DNA of 48,858 nt from an uncultured Cyclobacteriaceae bacterium (GCA_905479015.1 CAJQKV010000031.1:1-48858); one strand, 5' to 3'; numbered from the stretch's first letter, positions 7,766 to 17,124 are shown. Notes: generated by a model not told the origin, from the sequence alone. Program-made: numbers and translations.

Positions 7766-9460
7766 ATGAAAAATGCTCCATGGTATGCACATTACCCGAA
7801 AGAAGTCCCTCAACAAATTGATAGTGCTGAATACGAAAGCTTAGCCGAACTTTTGAATGATGGTTTTGAAAAGTTTGGTAACTATCCAGCCTTTGAAAAC
7901 ATGGGTAAAGCAATGACTTTTAACGAGTTAAAAATAGCGTCAGATAGTTTTGCTGCTTATTTGATTCATGACTTAGGATTGAATCGTGGGGATAAAGTAG
8001 CGATTCAAATGCCCAATTTACTTCAATATCCTGTAGTGCTCTTTGGCGCTTTACGGGCAGGAATGACGGTGGTAAATGTAAACCCGCTCTATACGTCAAG
8101 TGAATTAAAACACCAACTGAATGATGCTGATGCGAAAGTAATTATTGTTTTAGCCAATTTCGCAAGTATTCTAGAAGGCATTTTGTCTGAAACTAAGTTG
8201 AAACATGTATTGGTTACACACATTGGAGATATGATTGGAGGGATAAAAGGAAGTCTGATCAACTTTGCTGTCAAATACGTCAAAAAAATGGTTCCTTCGT
8301 TTAGCCTTCCAAAAGCTACCGCTTTGATGAAAGCCCTAAAATTAGGAGCCAATCATGACTTTATCCAGCCCCCTATTAAAAGTAGCGATTTAGCTTTTCT
8401 TCAATATACGGGAGGTACCACGGGAGTTTCCAAAGGTGCAATGCTTTCCCATGGTAATTTGGTTGCGAATTTATTGCAAGTAAATGCCTGGATGAAAAGT
8501 GGAGGTTTGAAAGAAGGGGCTGAGGTTTATATTACCGCACTCCCTATTTATCATATTTTTGCTTTGGTCGCCAATGTACTTGGCTCGGTGAGCTCGGGGT
8601 CCCAAAATATTTTAATTACCAATCCCCGAGATATGGATGGATTTGTAAAGGAACTTAAGAAACATAAATTTACCATATTGAGTGGTGTAAATACGCTTTT
8701 TAATGGATTATTGAATCATCCTGAATTTAAAAATTGTGACTTCAGTAAACTTCGCTTCGGCTTTGGTGGGGGTATGGCGGTTCAAAATTCAGTCGCTGAA
8801 AAATGGCTTGAAGTAACAGGAACGCCATTGGCAGAAGGCTATGGCCTTACGGAGACCTCACCCGTGCTTACGATTAATCCATTAGATGGAAGGCACAAAA
8901 TGGGGACCATTGGACTGCCTATTTCCAATACGGAAATAAAGAACTTTGATGATGATTTTGTGGAGGTGGCTGTGGGCGATCCAGGAGAACTCTGTGCCAA
9001 AGGTCCGCAAGTAATGCAGGGGTATTACAACCGACCGGAAGAAACGGCTAATGTGATGCAAGAGGGTTGGTTTAAAACAGGTGATGTAGCCATTATGGAT
9101 GAGGAAGGTTTTTTTAAAATTGTAGATCGGAAAAAAGAAATGATTCTTGTATCGGGATTCAATGTTTATCCCAATGAGATTGAAAATGTCATTTCATCTC
9201 ATCCCAAGGTTCTGGAAGTAGGAGTGATCGGTGTGCCCGATCCTAAATCAACAGAAGCGGTGAAAGCGGTTGTTGTCAAAAAGGATGAAACCTTAAACGA
9301 GGCTGAGATCATTGCCTATTGTAAGGAAAAGTTAACAGGCTATAAATGTCCACGTCATGTTTCGTTTATCTCGGAATTGCCTAAATCTAATGTGGGTAAG
9401 ATATTGAGAAGAATCATTAAAGAGGATGATTTAAAGACGCATACCTACGAGGGGTCTTGA
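7766..9460 (+). CDS. fadD: Long-chain fatty acid-CoA ligase (FadD type)
   Basis: A 564-residue AMP-forming ligase that activates free fatty acids to acyl-CoA, cytoplasmic or loosely membrane-bound. The phosphate-binding loop YTGGTTGVSKGAMLSH lies near residues 212-227, GYGLTETSPV is the second core motif, and WFKTGDVA, DRKKEMILVSGFNVYPNEIE and the terminal KSNVGKILRR with the adenylating lysine complete the family pattern. Length matches FadD. It stands alone with its own promoter, convergent with the QueA/DUF3298 pair. Chain-length preference cannot be read. It could feed the lipid operon at 13.6-17.8 kb, but there is no physical linkage. Confidence 0.9.
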   Translation: MKNAPWYAHYPKEVPQQIDSAEYESLAELLNDGFEKFGNYPAFENMGKAMTFNELKIASDSFAAYLIHDLGLNRGDKVAIQMPNLLQYPVVLFGALRAGMTVVNVNPLYTSSELKHQLNDADAKVIIVLANFASILEGILSETKLKHVLVTHIGDMIGGIKGSLINFAVKYVKKMVPSFSLPKATALMKALKLGANHDFIQPPIKSSDLAFLQYTGGTTGVSKGAMLSHGNLVANLLQVNAWMKSGGLKEGAEVYITALPIYHIFALVANVLGSVSSGSQNILITNPRDMDGFVKELKKHKFTILSGVNTLFNGLLNHPEFKNCDFSKLRFGFGGGMAVQNSVAEKWLEVTGTPLAEGYGLTETSPVLTINPLDGRHKMGTIGLPISNTEIKNFDDDFVEVAVGDPGELCAKGPQVMQGYYNRPEETANVMQEGWFKTGDVAIMDEEGFFKIVDRKKEMILVSGFNVYPNEIENVISSHPKVLEVGVIGVPDPKSTEAVKAVVVKKDETLNEAEIIAYCKEKLTGYKCPRHVSFISELPKSNVGKILRRIIKEDDLKTHTYEGS

Positions 9461-9538
9461 TGAGTGAAGGGCTCCAAGTGTTGAGGTCATTGGTAAATGA
9501 AGGAGTTACTCAAAAACCCTAGGGCTATCTTAAGTCCG

Positions 9539-10390
9539 CTAAGGTGTCCAATTTTGATCTGACCACCAATTCAAAAAATCTTCATAGTACATGAGGATGT
9601 CTTCGTAATAAGGGAATTCAGCGGCATCAGTAACTGATGGATAGGGGATTTTTATCAGTATTGCGCCCTGAATATTATCTCCGATTTCATAATTGTTGTA
9701 ATGGAGTAATATATGTGTGTCATTGCTGCCAATGTTTTCGGGTAAATGAAATTGGTCGTTCTTAAATGTAAAGCCAGTGGCACTCAAGCGAGCATCAGGA
9801 GCAAGTTGGTTTTGGTTTCTAAAAATAATTTCAGCTTGCTTGCGTAGCTCTGAAAAATCCCCAATTTTATCTTCAATATCTATGGTGCGACCCAAAGTAT
9901 CCGTATTTATATATTGCATCCATTCATTGGTACGAACCCCGCCCGTGTATGACTTACTGCTAGAAGCAAAAGAAAGCCAGCCGGAATCATTGTAATTCGT
10001 TTCAACCACAATTTCAAGGAACCAAGGTGTCTTGCTTTCAGGAAATTGTTTTTTGAATATCACATAACTCTTGATAAACAATTTCATATAATCATTAATG
10101 GTTTTTGCAGTACCTACGGAAGGAAGAAACCCTTCTATCTCCTTTTTAAGTATGGATTCAATCCGCTGGTTTAATAAGGGTTGACTTTTAAAAATGGGGT
10201 AATTGACTTCAATCACTGCACAATTTTTATTATTACAATTAGGGTCATTCTCTTTTAGATGCGTGATTCCCGCTATTACGATTCCTTTATTGAAAAGCTT
10301 TGAGGTCAAACGAAGGCGCTGTTCTTCAATTTGCTGGCAAGAGCAGATCGTTAAAATGAGGAGGGCAGCTAGTTTATGGATTTTAATCAA
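9539..10390 (-). CDS. DUF3298-type lipoprotein, TTG start
   Basis: A 283-residue predicted lipoprotein. The hydrophobic start ends in ICSC, with the lipid cysteine at about residue 18. The C-terminal half with YTGGVRTNEW, NTDTLGRTIDIEDKI and HYNNYEIGDNIQGAILIKIPY fits the DUF3298 domain, known at the C-terminus of RsiV-like anti-sigma factors and in many envelope proteins. The only start that keeps the signal is TTG at 10390-10388, 6 bp after the QueA stop, so the two genes are probably cotranscribed. Function unknown; it may bind a ligand at the cell surface. Confidence 0.72.
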   Translation of the reverse strand: MIKIHKLAALLILTICSCQQIEEQRLRLTSKLFNKGIVIAGITHLKENDPNCNNKNCAVIEVNYPIFKSQPLLNQRIESILKKEIEGFLPSVGTAKTINDYMKLFIKSYVIFKKQFPESKTPWFLEIVVETNYNDSGWLSFASSSKSYTGGVRTNEWMQYINTDTLGRTIDIEDKIGDFSELRKQAEIIFRNQNQLAPDARLSATGFTFKNDQFHLPENIGSNDTHILLHYNNYEIGDNIQGAILIKIPYPSVTDAAEFPYYEDILMYYEDFLNWWSDQNWTP

Positions 10391-10396
10391 ATGGTT

Positions 10397-11617
10397 TTAT
10401 TTTTTTGTTATCGTATGATCTGGGAGGTAAGATTTTTTTAAATCCGGTTCAAGATAGGAACTATCGCCGTAGCTTAAAAATCTATAGTCGTGCTTTAGGG
10501 CTTCCTCGTAAATTCTTTTCCAATCGGGGCCACAAAACGCAGCAATTAACATGACCAATGTCGTACCAGGCATATGAAAGTTGGTGACTATTTTATCGAC
10601 TATTTTAAATTTATAGCCGGGGAATATAAAAATTTCTGTGTGACCAATGACCGCACTCAGAGAGTGACTATCCATATATTCGAGTACGGCAGTGAGTGCT
10701 GTTCTTTTATCAGGTAATGATAGATGATTTTGGTAAGGATACAGTTTAGATATGAAAAAATCAGGCGCTCCGTTCATCAATTTGACCCCATACCAATACA
10801 GAGATTCTAAACTTCTCAGGCTTGTAGTGCCTACGGCAATGACCGATTCGTTTTCAAGCAAATGGATGAGATTGCTTCTGGTAATGCGAAGTTGTTCGCG
10901 GTGCATATGATGCTCCTCGGCATTCGTTTTTATGGGCTGAAAGGTACCTGCGGACACATGCAGTGTCAGGTAATCGACTTGGTGCTTGTTTCGCAACTCA
11001 TCGAGTACCTCTTTGGTAAAATGTAGTCCAGCGGTGGGTGCCGCAACGGCGCCTTCAAGGTTGGAATAAACGGTTTGATAGCGGTTCTGATCGGCGCTTG
11101 ACGGGGCTCTTGATATGTAAGGAGGAAGCGGCACTTTACCCAATGCTAAGAGGAGTTCAGACCAAGTCTTTTCAGGCGACCAACTGAACAGAACGGTGTC
11201 TTGAGACATTCTTTTGGCAGTTAATTGGATTTGATCAACGGTGATGCTTAAAACAGTATCATTGGCCCATTTTTTGGCATTACCAATCAGGCATACCCAG
11301 GTACAATTACCTTTGGAAGACATGATTTCTTCCATGATTACCGAAGGCGCTGAGGGCTCAAGCAAGAAAATTTCAATACGGGCACCCGTAGCTTTATGGA
11401 AAATCATTCGGGCAGGAATCACCTTGGTATCATTAAAAATGATCAAAGACTTGGTTTTTATCAACGCAGGAAGGGCAGAAAACTGATGATGGGCTAGGCT
11501 TCCCTTTCGATAATGTAGTAATTTTGAATTGGATCGAACCTCCAAGGGCGCTTGAGCGATAGACTCCTTGGGTAACTGGTAATCAAAATTTTTAGGATGA
11601 ATTTCTTTAATGTCCAT
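10397..11617 (-). CDS. QueA-family SAM:tRNA ribosyltransferase-isomerase, long form
   Basis: A 406-residue member of the QueA family, which transfers the ribosyl part of SAM to preQ1 in tRNA to give epoxyqueuosine. Family segments are NFDYQLPKESIAQAP at the start, FNDTKVIPARM, the central GAVAAPTAGLHFT, LHVSAGTFQPI and the terminal NFHMPGTTLVMLIAAF. QueA is usually about 340-355 residues; the extra length is around residues 90-160. I recall a longer QueA-like form being common in Bacteroidota beside a normal QueA, so this may be a paralogue and the symbol is left blank. Its ATG is 7 bp from the divergent menC ATG. Confidence 0.85.
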   Translation of the reverse strand: MDIKEIHPKNFDYQLPKESIAQAPLEVRSNSKLLHYRKGSLAHHQFSALPALIKTKSLIIFNDTKVIPARMIFHKATGARIEIFLLEPSAPSVIMEEIMSSKGNCTWVCLIGNAKKWANDTVLSITVDQIQLTAKRMSQDTVLFSWSPEKTWSELLLALGKVPLPPYISRAPSSADQNRYQTVYSNLEGAVAAPTAGLHFTKEVLDELRNKHQVDYLTLHVSAGTFQPIKTNAEEHHMHREQLRITRSNLIHLLENESVIAVGTTSLRSLESLYWYGVKLMNGAPDFFISKLYPYQNHLSLPDKRTALTAVLEYMDSHSLSAVIGHTEIFIFPGYKFKIVDKIVTNFHMPGTTLVMLIAAFCGPDWKRIYEEALKHDYRFLSYGDSSYLEPDLKKSYLPDHTITKK

Positions 11618-11624
11618 TTGAATT

Positions 11625-12698
11625 ATGTTGCGCCTCGAATATAAACCCTATACTTTAAATTTTAAATTTATTGCGGGTACAAGTCGCGGAACAATGAAAA
11701 CTAGGGAAGTTTGGTTTTTACGAGTTGGGGATACCAGCAGTTTAGGTGCATCAGGTATCGGAGAGGTAGCTCCACTGCATGGTTTGTCGGCTGATTCTAT
11801 CGATGAAATTCCTCGAAGGCTCAGAGAGTTGGTCAGTGAAATAGTGGATCACAAAACGCCCACTTCGGCTGCCCAGGTTTATGCTTTGGCCAAAACACTC
11901 GCTTTTCAGTTTCCTGCCATCAGGATGGGTTTGGAGATGGCCTTTTTAGATTTGATGCATCAGGGTATGAGGCAATGGTTTAACTCACCTTTTCTTCAAA
12001 ATAAAATGCAGATTAAAACCAATGGCTTGGTTTGGATGGGTGATGAAATCTTCATGCGAGATCAAATTCACGAAAAAGTGGCCTTAGGCTTTGATTGTGT
12101 CAAGTTAAAAATAGGGGCTTTAGATTTTGAAAAAGAACTGAAGTTGGTGTCCTATTTACGAAAAATTTCGTCCAAAATAATCATTCGCTTGGATGCCAAC
12201 GGTGCTTTTGAGCCCCAAAATGCGTTGGATAAATTAAATCAGTTAAGTGAGTTTAATATTCATTCTATAGAACAACCGATTCAAAAAGGTCAGTGGAATG
12301 CCATGAATAAACTTTGTCAATCGAGTAAGATCCCCATTGCACTCGATGAAGAGCTCATTGGCCTCGAACAAGATGTAGAAAAAAAGGCGTTGTTAGATCG
12401 AATCAAGCCAGCTTATATCATCCTAAAGCCTAGCCTTTTGGGCGGATTTATGGAATCCATTCAATGGATCAATTGGGCTGAAGATCGCAATATTGGCTGG
12501 TGGGTAACTTCAGCTTTAGAATCAAATATTGGGCTCAATGCGATTTCCCAGTTTGTCGCTCAATATCCGAATTTATCTCATCAAGGTTTGGGAACAGGAG
12601 CCCTTTATCATAATAATTTTGCTTCTAAAGCCTCTTTGACCGACTTGAAAATGACTTACACTGAAACCGATTTGGATCAACTACCTTTTTTAAATTAA
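11625..12698 (+). CDS. menC: o-Succinylbenzoate synthase (enolase superfamily)
   Basis: A 357-residue cytoplasmic enzyme that dehydrates SHCHC to o-succinylbenzoate in menaquinone synthesis. The enolase-superfamily residues are all visible: Lys160 and Lys162 (VKLKIGA), metal ligands Asp190 (RLDANGAF), Glu216 (SIEQPI) and Asp241 (ALDEELIG), and Lys268 (ILKPSLLGG). The N-terminus (TSRGTMKTREVWFL) resembles Bacteroidota MenC. Dipeptide epimerases share this fold, so specificity rests on that resemblance. The gene is separated from the creatininase-family gene by 9 bp. No other men genes are in view. Confidence 0.82.
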   Translation: MLRLEYKPYTLNFKFIAGTSRGTMKTREVWFLRVGDTSSLGASGIGEVAPLHGLSADSIDEIPRRLRELVSEIVDHKTPTSAAQVYALAKTLAFQFPAIRMGLEMAFLDLMHQGMRQWFNSPFLQNKMQIKTNGLVWMGDEIFMRDQIHEKVALGFDCVKLKIGALDFEKELKLVSYLRKISSKIIIRLDANGAFEPQNALDKLNQLSEFNIHSIEQPIQKGQWNAMNKLCQSSKIPIALDEELIGLEQDVEKKALLDRIKPAYIILKPSLLGGFMESIQWINWAEDRNIGWWVTSALESNIGLNAISQFVAQYPNLSHQGLGTGALYHNNFASKASLTDLKMTYTETDLDQLPFLN

Positions 12699-12707
12699 TT
12701 TGAACCT

Positions 12708-13469
12708 ATGAGACCTTATATTTTAGCTGAATCCAATTGGAAAGAGATCAAGCAGCAGTCAGTTGAACTGGCTATTCTCCCTTGGGGAGCCACTGAGGCG
12801 CATAATTACCATTTACCTTATTATACAGATGTTTATGAAGGCGATGCCATTGGGGAGGAATCTGCCAAAAAAGCTTGGGAAAATGGCGCGAAAGTGATGT
12901 TGTTACCTACCGTACCCTTCGGTGTGAACACAGGTCAGAGAGATATAAAATTAGATTTAAATATGTATCCGAGTACACAAATGGCAGTGCTCAATGATTT
13001 AGTTGAAGTCTTGAATCGTCAAGGGGTTTATAAGTTATTGATTTTGAACAGCCATGGAGGGAATGATTTTAAGACCCTGCTTCGTGAGTTGGGCGCTAAA
13101 TATCCAAAAATGTGGCTAGCTACTTGCAGTTGGTTTAAAATATTAGATCATAGTACCTATTTTGAAACACCGGGTGATCACGCTGATGAGATGGAAACCA
13201 GCTTGATGATGCATTTAAGACCGGATTTGGTTAGGCCTTTGTCTGAGGCTGGGGCGGGCCATGAACGAAAAAGTAAGATTGCAGCTATGCGAGAGGGTTG
13301 GCTGTGGGCTGAAAGACCATGGTCTAAAATCTCAGCAGACACGGGTGTGGGAGATCCCAAAGCAGCGACTCCAGAAAAAGGCGCACTTTTTTTTGAAGCG
13401 GTTACTACTAAATTGGCCGCTATGTACTTAGAAGTTTGTCAAGCCGATATGACGGATTTGTACGAATAA
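12708..13469 (+). CDS. Creatininase-family amidohydrolase
   Basis: A 253-residue soluble metal-dependent hydrolase. The segment LPWGATEAHNYHLPYYTD carries the family's E-x-H-x3-H-x6-D metal pattern, NSHGGND lies in the middle, and GDHADEMETSLMM holds the further acidic and histidine ligands. Relatives act on creatinine, on formamidopyrimidine intermediates of F420 or riboflavin synthesis, or on mycofactocin peptide. None of those pathways is visible here. It is probably cotranscribed with menC (9-bp gap), which may be chance. Family confident, substrate unknown. Confidence 0.82.
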   Translation: MRPYILAESNWKEIKQQSVELAILPWGATEAHNYHLPYYTDVYEGDAIGEESAKKAWENGAKVMLLPTVPFGVNTGQRDIKLDLNMYPSTQMAVLNDLVEVLNRQGVYKLLILNSHGGNDFKTLLRELGAKYPKMWLATCSWFKILDHSTYFETPGDHADEMETSLMMHLRPDLVRPLSEAGAGHERKSKIAAMREGWLWAERPWSKISADTGVGDPKAATPEKGALFFEAVTTKLAAMYLEVCQADMTDLYE

Positions 13470-13575
13470 TGTTCTGAATAAATGTTCAATTTTAGAATGG
13501 ATGTTGTTTGATGCAGAGGTCAGTGTTGTAAAATCAGAGCTTCTTTTTTTGTTTTATTTAAAGATTTCAAAAAGT

Positions 13576-14475
13576 TTATTTAGCGGGAACCACTACGCCA
13601 TCCAAACTTTTATTAAGTTTCATATTTACCAATATCTCGTGAAGTGTTTCTGCAGCCAGGCCATGCAATACCAACCTATAAGCGGCAGTATAAGTGGAGA
13701 CAGGCACCATGGGATGCTTATTATTTACTAAACCTAAATGACCTGGTGTGCCTAAAATCTGAGAAGTATAAATGGCTATTGTTTCATCTAATTGCAATGA
13801 ATTAGAGGCTCTTATAAAATCATTTGAAGTTAGAAATAATTGATAAAAAGGGGTGAAGAGTTCTATCGCCGAACGTAAGTCTATAATGTTTGTCCATTTC
13901 TTCGGAAAATCTATGTGATCAAACTGATCCACTGTGATCATCTCCAAATTCATTTTCTCTGGTGGTCCGATGGTGATGCTCTTTTCTTTAAGTTGACTAT
14001 TGAGCCGGATGACAAAATTGTATAAATTCAAATCGTGCTTTAAAAACAAATCATCTTTTACATCTTCGAAGGTTTTTGGTTTTAGTGGGTCTCCTACCAA
14101 GGCTACTCCAGGTATATTCGCTGCTATAAATTGTAAAATTTCCGTACCTATATGAAAATGTCGAAATATAAGTAAGTTGGCATCTGGACTCACAAACCGC
14201 TTGAGTCCCCAGGACAAAATATAATGAAGCACTTTTGACGAGTTGATTAGTTTGGGGAAGAAAAACTTAAATAGATGTATAAAGAACATCACTACTTTTG
14301 ACCAAACTTTGATGATGGGAGACAGATAATAACTTGATTTAGAGTTATTATCTGACATTAAGGCTTTTTTTGTCTGGTCATTGATTGGAATACTATTGTC
14401 TAAATACAAGGCCAGCCAGGGATTTGGATCTCTGCTATCGTGCTTTTCTGCTTCTAACTCAAAATCTACTATCAT
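13576..14475 (-). CDS. Unrecognised protein, last gene of the lipid operon
   Basis: A 299-residue protein I cannot place. It has a polar N-terminus (DPNPWLALYLDN), a very hydrophobic, basic-flanked patch at about residues 56-75 that could touch the membrane, and then RHFHIGTEILQF at residues 105-116, where His106, His108 and Glu112 fall on one helix and might bind metal. The rest is mixed alpha/beta without a known motif; it ends LDGVVVPAK. It starts 15 bp after the desaturase stop in a four-gene leftward operon with hydroxylase, ketosynthase fusion and desaturase, so a role in making or moving a modified acyl chain is likely. That role is inference. Confidence 0.7.
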   Translation of the reverse strand: MIVDFELEAEKHDSRDPNPWLALYLDNSIPINDQTKKALMSDNNSKSSYYLSPIIKVWSKVVMFFIHLFKFFFPKLINSSKVLHYILSWGLKRFVSPDANLLIFRHFHIGTEILQFIAANIPGVALVGDPLKPKTFEDVKDDLFLKHDLNLYNFVIRLNSQLKEKSITIGPPEKMNLEMITVDQFDHIDFPKKWTNIIDLRSAIELFTPFYQLFLTSNDFIRASNSLQLDETIAIYTSQILGTPGHLGLVNNKHPMVPVSTYTAAYRLVLHGLAAETLHEILVNMKLNKSLDGVVVPAK

Positions 14476-14490
14476 ATGATCAACGAGGTT

Positions 14491-15270
14491 TTATTGCGCT
14501 TCTAATGTATTAATATCATATACTAAATTAAAGAATTTTAAAACAAGTAAAATTCCCCAGCCCACATCGATCTGTTTGGATTGAAATCCCAATCGGGCCG
14601 CACCAGGATTTTTATGATGATCTTTATGATACCCATCACCAAATGTAAAAAAAGCCAAAACAGTATGGTTAACCATACTCGTATCTTCATCTATTTTTTC
14701 ATGACCTAAACTATTGATGCTATCTCCTAAATTGAAAATGACGACAAGGTTTACCCACAAAGCAATCAAGCCATAAAACCCCCAAACCGTATAAGCAAAT
14801 ACAAAGGGTATAAGCAAATGCATTAGAAGCAGTACCCCATAGACTGAGGGGCGTGATATATATCTATAAAATGGATTTGCCGCTATATCTTTGGCCAAAT
14901 GATTGTATTCTTGATTGGTTCGAGGCCTGTTCCACGCATCAATTAGAAAGCGTATGGGCCCAGCCAGTGCATATAAGAAGCAAAGTAGCTTATTTTTTGT
15001 GTTGATGTACCAGCCATTGTGGGCGTACCAAAACCCGTGAATAATAGGAGAGTGAGGATCTATGTCTACATCTGGATGGGCATGATGAAATCGGTGATTG
15101 CCAACCCATTGAATAGGGGTGCCCGCAGGTAATCCTAAAACTACCACAAGGTATTCAAACCATTTCCTCATTTTAAATGCCTGATGCGTAAGAGATCTAT
15201 GGTAGCCTAATACGATAACGGTTCCCGCGATTAAATAATAAATAAAGCAAAATATGAATAAGCTAAGCAT
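14491..15270 (-). CDS. Membrane fatty acid desaturase (acyl-CoA/ACP delta-9 type)
   Basis: A 259-residue integral membrane di-iron enzyme that puts a double bond in an acyl chain. The three histidine boxes are present: HRSLTH (His24-His29), HRFHH (His59-63) and HKDHH (His215-219), plus the conserved FWYAHNGW segment after the second box and NSLGHE (His190), all as in stearoyl-CoA desaturases. Its ATG (15270-15268) overlaps the TGA of the upstream ketosynthase by one base (TGATG), which suggests translational coupling. An in-frame TTG one codon earlier is a less likely start. The substrate is probably a thioester made or handled by the ketosynthase fusion. Confidence 0.9.
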   Translation of the reverse strand: MLSLFIFCFIYYLIAGTVIVLGYHRSLTHQAFKMRKWFEYLVVVLGLPAGTPIQWVGNHRFHHAHPDVDIDPHSPIIHGFWYAHNGWYINTKNKLLCFLYALAGPIRFLIDAWNRPRTNQEYNHLAKDIAANPFYRYISRPSVYGVLLLMHLLIPFVFAYTVWGFYGLIALWVNLVVIFNLGDSINSLGHEKIDEDTSMVNHTVLAFFTFGDGYHKDHHKNPGAARLGFQSKQIDVGWGILLVLKFFNLVYDINTLEAQ

Positions 15271-17120
15271 CAATAATTTCCTAATTCCTCTAATTGCATT
15301 TTATAAAGTTTAGCCGTAGTCTTGGCCGTTTTAACGATGTTTTTAGCCACGGTCATGTTCATTTTTGGATGATTTAATGCTTTCTCCAAGTTATGAAAAT
15401 GGTTTTCATCAGCCACGCCATGGTAGGTGAAAAATGATACCTGATTTTGTGTTAATTTCAATTGATCCTTGATCATTTCTCCCCAAAAACCAGCCAATCG
15501 CTTGCCAATACCTTCAATAATAAACATCGATCCTAATAAATCTATTGGGTTGGGTTTACTGGCTTGCTGAAACATGAAAGAGGTTAAAGCAACGGACCCT
15601 ATATTTTTTTCTCCTGATTGAATGGTCTCTATTTGTCCCCCTAAGGCTACATAATTTTTTTCCAGCATTTGATAATCTTTGTGCTCGGTTGCCGTATGCT
15701 TAATGAAGGCCGACCTCAATTCGAACAAATCAATATCAATATTCGATGCAGCCCGGGAGATCCATTGAGATCCGTCGATGACTTGCTGCCTCATGTCTAA
15801 CAATAACAACTTATAATCAGCCATGCTTAGTTTTCCTTCGTGGATTTTAGTGATAATGGGCGTTTTTAATAGGTCGGTTTCAAAATTGATCCATATCTGT
15901 GTCAATTGTCGAACCAACCATTCTGAAATTTCATTTTTTTGAATGATCAGTTCAGGTGCTTCTATTTCTCTTATCGGATAGCTCTTTATCGGTGTACCCT
16001 CATTATTAGCCACTGTTAACTGCATAAAAGAAGTAATGAATCGACCACTTTCAGGAACCATGCACAAAATGGTATCCCCCTTTTTTAGTTTCCCCGAATA
16101 CATGAGCTCTTCCAACATAATGAATATAGAAGCAGCACCCGTATTACCCTTGGTTATTAAATTTCCGAACCATTTTTCATCCGCAATTTCTCCCCCACCT
16201 TTGCGCATTAATTCTTTAATGGGAGCTTTGAATATTTCTGATGAATAATGACAGCAAAGCCAGTCGATTTTCTCTCTGTCAATTTTCCCCTTATCAATCA
16301 GCTCGAAATAATGCGCCACACCTGTTTGTATGACCTTATTTAATAACCTCGCATCTTGCTTTAAATTGAGGGCTCCTGCTTGGGAGGCCTGCTCATAGCT
16401 GGGGTAATCTAACCAACTAGGCTCATCCTCATCTTTGTTGTTATTTTTGCCCGTAAACATACAAACTGGAAACTCATTGGCATGAGATTTGATATCTATC
16501 CATTCTATTTTTAAGGAAATTCCGTTGGTGCTTTTTTTATTTTGCAATACAAAGGCGCCGGCCCCATCTGAGAGCATCCATCTTAAAAATTCTGATTCAA
16601 AAGGCAATGATTTTAGCCCTTGGGCTTCGAACCTAGAGGACTTAAACAGCCTACTGGCAAATTCACTACCTACACAAACTGCATTTTGTTTTTCCCCACT
16701 TTTTAATTGGAGGAAAGCGTTTTTTAAGGCCATCATACCACTTGCACAGACACTTTGAAAACTAGCTAATTCACATCTTTTAAAATCTAATCGGGCATGC
16801 ACCATACTAGCAAACCCTGGTATGGGCAAATCGCCTTGTGTAGTTCCAGTGGTTAAGAGCTGAATGTCTTTTGATCTAAGGGGGCTTCTTTTGACTGCTT
16901 GATTGATCGAATGAACTGCTAATTGAGCATTGGAGTGTGTGCTTTTTTGTGCCTTATCTAGGGCATAATATCGATTCTTTATACCATTTTGTCTTAAAAT
17001 ACGGTCTTTAACAGGACTATTTTTCCCATTGATTCGGCCCAAATAATCTTCCATTTCATTATTTGAAATGGGCTCATTTGGTAAAAAAATACCCGAACTT
17101 ATGATGTAGACCTCTTCCAT
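15270..17120 (-). CDS. Ketosynthase III-like enzyme fused to a putative haem-oxygenase-like metal oxidase domain
   Basis: A 616-residue two-part protein. Residues 1 to about 370 are a thiolase-fold ketosynthase III (FabH-like) with a full triad: Cys125 in FQSVCASGMMAL, His291 in WLCCHYSS and Asn326 in TKGNTGAAS. Residues about 400-610 are all-helical and recall the haem-oxygenase-like / TenA-like superfamily that includes di-iron oxidases such as UndA. Candidate metal ligands are His475 or Glu479/His480, Glu536 (IIEGIGKRLAG), and His567, Asp571, His574 (HGVADENH). Normal FabH is about 330 residues with no such tail. The gene follows the hydroxylase by 4 bp and overlaps the desaturase by 1 base. 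Likely role: condense an acyl chain and oxidise the product. The N-terminal call is firm, the C-terminal one moderate, the reaction unknown. Confidence 0.8.
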   Translation of the reverse strand: MEEVYIISSGIFLPNEPISNNEMEDYLGRINGKNSPVKDRILRQNGIKNRYYALDKAQKSTHSNAQLAVHSINQAVKRSPLRSKDIQLLTTGTTQGDLPIPGFASMVHARLDFKRCELASFQSVCASGMMALKNAFLQLKSGEKQNAVCVGSEFASRLFKSSRFEAQGLKSLPFESEFLRWMLSDGAGAFVLQNKKSTNGISLKIEWIDIKSHANEFPVCMFTGKNNNKDEDEPSWLDYPSYEQASQAGALNLKQDARLLNKVIQTGVAHYFELIDKGKIDREKIDWLCCHYSSEIFKAPIKELMRKGGGEIADEKWFGNLITKGNTGAASIFIMLEELMYSGKLKKGDTILCMVPESGRFITSFMQLTVANNEGTPIKSYPIREIEAPELIIQKNEISEWLVRQLTQIWINFETDLLKTPIITKIHEGKLSMADYKLLLLDMRQQVIDGSQWISRAASNIDIDLFELRSAFIKHTATEHKDYQMLEKNYVALGGQIETIQSGEKNIGSVALTSFMFQQASKPNPIDLLGSMFIIEGIGKRLAGFWGEMIKDQLKLTQNQVSFFTYHGVADENHFHNLEKALNHPKMNMTVAKNIVKTAKTTAKLYKMQLEELGNY

Positions 17121-17124
17121 GTTT

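Noticed and set aside
13501-13731. 76-codon plus-strand ORF
   Set aside because: It overlaps the end of the leftward unknown gene, which has better composition and operon context.
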